Shown here piece after piece: positions 60,299 to 64,000 of a stretch of DNA of 64,000 nt (position 1 is its first letter; every line of letters starts with the position of its first letter). The notes under the pieces are model-generated. The model was given only the letters and a program-made list of their open reading frames with translations, ran no database searches and was not told where the DNA came from. The translations under genes were made by a program, and so were the position numbers. The DNA is from Paramacrobiotus metropolitanus. Lineage: Eukaryota; Tardigrada; Eutardigrada; Parachela; Macrobiotidae. Location of the stretch: positions 310,001-374,000 of the forward strand of contig NW_026570315.1 of NCBI RefSeq assembly GCF_019649055.1, in the 5' to 3' direction.

Positions 60299-60428
60299 CA
60301 GCCAGAACTATCAGATCTGCCAGAATTAAAGGAACAGCCAGAATTACCACATCAACCAGAACTATTAGCCCAACCAGAACTACCAAAATGTGCCGGATCA
60401 GCCTGAACTGCCAGATCAGCCAGAACTA
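60299..60428 (+). repeat. Tandem repeat 1, about 18-21 bp unit
   Basis: Six to seven degenerate copies of CAGCCAGAACTACCAGAT. In one frame it would encode Gln/Pro/Glu-rich repeats (QPELPQ), but stops are present. Confidence 0.75.
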
Positions 60429-60431
60429 CTC

Positions 60432-60690
60432 AAGGTGCGTGTGCCGGATGAACCCTTTTCGTCTTTTGCAACCAAAAGGTACGTGCGCCGGATGAACCCT
60501 TTTAGCCTTTTGCACCGGAAGGTGCGTGTGCCTTATGAACCCTTTTAGCATTTTTCAACCGAAAGGTGCGTGTGCCAGCTGAACCCCTTAGCTTCCTGCA
60601 CTGGAAGGTGCGTGTGCCGGATGAACCTTTTTAGTCTTTTGCAACCAGAAGGTACATGTGCCGGATGAACCCTTTTAGCCTTCAAACATT
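60432..60690 (+). repeat. Tandem repeat 2, about 50 bp unit
   Basis: About five copies of AAGGTGCGTGTGCCGGATGA followed by ACCCTTTTAGCCTTTTGCA and a CCGA/CCAGA spacer. Divergence between copies is low to moderate. Confidence 0.85.
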
Positions 60691-60720
60691 ACGCACCGAA
60701 GGGCACGCGTGCGGTACCCG

Positions 60721-60826
60721 CCTTATTAAGCCTTTGGTCACCGAAGGCCTTTTAAGCCTTTGGCCACCGAAGCCCTTTTAAGTTGTTGGTTACCGAAGGC
60801 CTTTTAAGCCTTTGGTCATTGAAGGC
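60721..60826 (+). repeat. Tandem repeat 3, about 26 bp unit
   Basis: Four copies of AGGCCTTTTAAGCCTTTGGT plus CACCGA. Bounded on both sides by GGGCACGCGTGCGGTA/GGCCACGCGTGTGGTAA. Confidence 0.8.
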
Positions 60827-60909
60827 CACGCGTGTGGTAACCACACTTTTGAGCCGATTGAAACTGTGGCCGCGTCAGCGCGGCGCGTAAGCGCCGCGCG
60901 TCTTGCTTG

Positions 60910-60966
60910 TATATAATTATGTCGTCGCCGTGTCTGATCAGTGCAGATCAGTGCAGTCAGGTAAGT
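60910..60966 (+). promoter_or_regulatory. TATA-like box, short ORF and consensus splice donor
   Basis: TATATAAT at 60910-60917 is followed by ATG (60919) and 14 open codons (MSSPCLISADQCSQ) that end exactly at CAG|GTAAGT (donor 60961-60966). A GATCAGTGCA direct repeat lies in the codons. TATA and ATG are too close for both to serve one transcript, so this is either a first exon starting downstream of TATA or coincidence. A GC-rich hairpin (GCGGCGCG..CGCCGCGCG, about 60878-60900) precedes it. Confidence 0.3.
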
Positions 60967-63119
60967 ATTATTCTCGATTGCTTATTTATGGACGTGCCGT
61001 GTAATGCACTGTTGACTGATGTTGTTATTCCTCATCTCTCCGTGCGCCTTATTGCAGTTCATTGGTATTTTCTTGTCGAACGGCCCATTTTGGGTACTGC
61101 ACAACCGTGTAATACCCACGCTCCTGGGAAAAAGTAGAAAACGGTGATCTGGAATGCAGGTACCAGTGACAGCACATAACACTCACTGGCAGCAAAATTT
61201 GATGTAAACTGTAGTAGTTTGTTGTGTAGAGGTCGTCGATCTGAACGCTAAATACTGGCTTTTATAACTGTGTTTTATACGTCACACATCATCACAGTGA
61301 TGTACAAAATACTATCTAATTATTTACATTCCCGGTTATTAAATTTTTACAATAGCTTAAACTTTGCGGACAGCTGACATAGTAGTGTAGTATAATAGTT
61401 ACTGTGCTACTATTGCTGGTTTATGTTGTTGTTGTTTGTAATGTACGACGTATTCATTCAATTGCTTTTTATAAAACTTATTACTTGGGGACAGTATTGA
61501 CCATCGAAATTCTGTTCTGTTAGAAAATTATGCTTCTTTTTCGTTACCTGTATGTAATAAGAAATTATTATTTTACAGTACTGTAGGTGTTCGCAGGCAA
61601 GTATATAGGCAAATGTCTGTGCGTACAGATTGTACTGTACGGTACAGTACATACTGCTCTGCTTACTAATAATAACAGTAATAGCAATAGCAAATAATAA
61701 TAGTAATCACTATATAATCACTATATAATAATCGCGTAAGCCTTAACGATATTCCCACTCTGTCGAGTTCGCCAGCCCGATTCACTGAACCAAAATCCCC
61801 TGTCTACATGCCATTCGATAGCCTTTAGTGTGCAGATTTGCCATCGCAAGTCAGTTTTTAGAGAAAAACAAACGTTTGAAAGAAAACTTTGAAAAACGAT
61901 AACATACAAAGCCTATAGGAAAAGTCAAGGATCCACCACTGCAAAACCTGACCATTCCAACACTGTCTCGACAGCCAAAACGCGTTCTCTGCTGGGATTG
62001 GGGCAACCCTGCTGTTCTTGAATCAGGATCACGTATTATTCCGTAGTCTTCAATGAATTTATAAATTTTTTATCGAAAGTTGCCTCGCAAAAAAGTAAGA
62101 TTTCGGAAGGAAGACCTAACAGAGTATTCGAGTATGGCCGTTTGCAGTGGTTGGACCAGATTGAAGTTGCAATCTTCCACGGGCGGCTGCCATTATTACA
62201 GATTTCAAAACTTGCCTTTGAAAGCAAAATTTACTTACCACAAGGTCCACAACTAACGAGTATTCTAATTTGTTTTCAGTGGAAAACTATGTCCGAGAAA
62301 GCCGGCAATACATTTTTAGTTTAAATAACAGCAAGCTTGCAGCTGCACATCCCACATGAGCGTGGTTTGTTAACTCTGCAGTTAATGTGTATTAACTAGA
62401 TTGTAGAGCTATAGCTAAGATTTTTTTATTTTAACGATAGCTTAGCGGCCGGTAGGCGCGAACGAATACTCCGTTATTGAAGAACCAGAGGTTTCTGCGA
62501 AACCTGATGTAAATTCTTCAGTTTGTCGAAGAAGGCGGAGCCGCAGGCGACGCCGAGCTGCGGCGCGAGCGGAGCTCGCGGAGCAGCAAGCGAGGCATCT
62601 TTCTTTACACTTCCTATTTTACAAGCAATGAAAGAAATTAACATGTTTTAAAACGGTTATAATACGGGCTATTTATTTTTTTACCTTGGCGCTTTGACTA
62701 CACGTACAAAGCAATAGAAAGCCAGTTGAAAATCGGAAGATTTTTTTGCAATTTGATTGTCAAACGGGAGTGTTTAACCGGATTTTCTGATCCAATGTGT
62801 AATTTTAGGTTACACGGTTAGCAACTTAGCGGTACACTGAATTAGAAACATCGCGGCTTAGCGCGCGATGATAAAAATGAGGATAACATGAGTTGTATTT
62901 AAATTACTGTACTTACGGAGCTACTGTACTATTTTCCACCTGTATTTCCTGTAACGGTGCGGACTGCGGAGGATTAGTTCTGAAGCTGAAGTGAAAGCCG
63001 GTCCTTTTTTCGGGAAACTTAAGTAACATTGTAGCGGTCATTTTGCACGGAATTTTTTATCGCTCATTCTTATTTATTCCGCGCAATTTCCGCTGGGTCT
63101 GCTATAATATATAACGGAT
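60967..63119. other. No gene recognised
   Basis: AT-rich. Holds a near-perfect palindrome GTACTGTAC-G-GTACAGTAC at 61632-61650 and TAATAATAG microsatellite sequence near 61669-61735. A GC-rich island at 62525-62600 encodes Arg/Ala runs on the plus strand (RRRRSRRRRRAAARAELAEQ) but has no gene context. The plus frame 62142-62324 is unrecognised. Confidence 0.4.
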
Positions 63120-63532
63120 TGTGACAGCTGGCGAACAAAGGCTCACGAGTGTGAGAACAAAGGCGTTATTGAGGAATCAATAAGGCAAGAACCAAAACAC
63201 AAAGCACATGAAGGCTCGATGTGGCCAGTATCATGTCAGAACAGTGAGTGATACGCTAATGAATGAAAGTGAATGGCAGATCGAGCCATAACATAGAAAA
63301 GCCTAATGCGGCACTGGGCAGATCCAACACGAGCGATGGCGAACGCTGATTGGCCGAGACGATAATGCCGTAGGTGTGGCAAGGCGGAGTCGAGGCCAGT
63401 GATTCGGCGTCGACTGAGCGAGTGCGTGCAGGCGTGAGTGTGTGCGATATTGTGCACCACTGAGCCATGCACCGGAAGCGGGACTGTCGCTAGCTGCCAT
63501 ACTCGTAGGCTGCCATAGCGACTGACCCAACA
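63120..63532 (-). mobile_element. 3' LTR, 413 bp, same family as the solo LTR
   Basis: On the minus strand it begins TGTTGGGTCAGTCGCTATGG (63532) and ends CAGCTGTCACA (63120), matching 16705-17120 closely over the full length. The poly(A) signal is mutated to AATAAC. Adjacent internal sequence on the high side shows it is the 3' LTR of an element extending beyond the window. Confidence 0.9.
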
Positions 63533-64000
63533 TGCCTCTGGGCGGGAGTCCGAGCCCCTGCGAAGGACCCGACTCCTACCGTCCCAGTGCCCGCTCCGCA
63601 CACGACCCTGTTGGGGTCGGTGACATCGCCTCGAGGGGTGTCCGGTGTGGGTCTTTCCGGCAACGCGCTCTCCTCCGGACCCGTGGTGGCAGAACAACTC
63701 ACGGCAGAAATCTGAAGGTCGGGTAGTTGGACCGGTGTAGGCTTCTGTTGATGATGGTCCGTAACGGCGAAAAGTAAAAAAAAATAGTGTTAATCAATCT
63801 TCTCTCTCTCTCTCGTTAAAGTAAAAAAAAACATCACAATTCCTGGTGAGCAGGTTAATAAAAGAGATCTGCTACAGATCTAAAGAAAAATGAGAACATC
63901 ATTCCGAGTAAAAAAAGTAAACTCAAAGTCTTTGGTCCGGGACTTTAGTCCGGGTGCTCATTCCGACTAGAGCTAATCCACACACGGGGGCTCCAGTCCA
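63533..64000 (-). mobile_element. 3' internal region of a gypsy-like element running off the window
   Basis: Starts TGCCTCTGGGCGGGAGTCCG and is closely related to 28574-28990, including CTTTGGTCCGGG and ATTCCGACTAGAG near the end. A (CT)n microsatellite lies at about 63801-63813. The coding part of the element lies beyond 64000. Confidence 0.75.

Noticed and set aside
60910-61000. Spliced-leader RNA gene (short exon plus GTAAGT donor)
   Set aside because: No Sm site or terminal stem-loop is visible downstream and there is only one copy.
62525-62600. Arg/Ala-rich plus-strand peptide as a nuclear protein
   Set aside because: It arises from a short GC-rich CGGCGNN repeat without start, partner exon or conservation evidence.
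1-64000. CRISPR array or bacterial operon
   Set aside because: The tandem repeats lack regular unique spacers and the coding content is eukaryotic retroelements.

Overview
The window is eukaryotic, almost entirely repeat-derived, and most likely from an invertebrate animal. The evidence is several Ty3/gypsy-type LTR retroelements, two kinds of LINE, MITE-like and fold-back elements, a Polinton-like remnant, and primer-binding sites matching the 3' end of an animal-type initiator-Met tRNA (TGGTAGCAGAG). Spliceosome-like signals are present. A 26-bp TTTAGGG array (15721-15746) is unusual for an animal. I cannot name the species. No prokaryotic operons, CRISPR arrays, rRNA or tRNA genes were seen.

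Layout. 0-7.4 kb: an env-bearing gypsy element on the minus strand (RT, RNase H, integrase, env), heavily broken, with a second pol scrap at 1.5-1.8 kb. 7.6-8.1 kb: plus-strand remnant resembling the N-terminal region of Polinton-type DNA polymerase B. 8.1-11.4 kb: pieces of another minus-strand gypsy element. 11.4-12.6 kb: C-terminal part of a non-LTR reverse transcriptase, with a relative at 25.6-26.3 kb. 13.2-13.7 kb: a MITE and a second inverted repeat. 13.75-14.45 kb: the best candidate for a host gene, a Thr-rich secreted protein. 16.7-17.1 kb: a solo LTR with target duplication. 17.2-22.7 kb: gag-like debris, partly inverted. 25.2-25.6 kb: a SWIM zinc-finger fragment. 26.6-27.4 kb: the 5' end of another LTR element. 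28.2-35.1 kb: a degenerate minus-strand gypsy element whose relative starts again at 63.1 kb.

The main object is a 19.1-kb minus-strand LTR element at 36897-55995. From its 5' end (high coordinates) it carries an LTR, an initiator-Met-type primer site, a 1.3-kb leader, a coiled-coil gag with zinc knuckle, extra gag-pol domains, protease, an uncharacterised acidic region, RT/RNase H and integrase. An ORF with an AT-hook follows, then about 4.7 kb of coding sequence (759 and 836 aa, separated by one frame change) that I cannot relate to env or any known family, then a PDELYE-encoding tandem repeat and the 3' LTR. gag-pol is riddled with stops and frame changes, while the 3' block is nearly intact. 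A spliced subgenomic mRNA could express it, since an acceptor-like site precedes its ATG.

56.0-60.0 kb holds LINE pieces: an RT on the plus strand split by a 695-bp fold-back element with an 8-bp target duplication, and an endonuclease region on the minus strand. 60.3-60.8 kb has three adjacent tandem-repeat families. All identities come from reading motifs by eye; no database search was possible.
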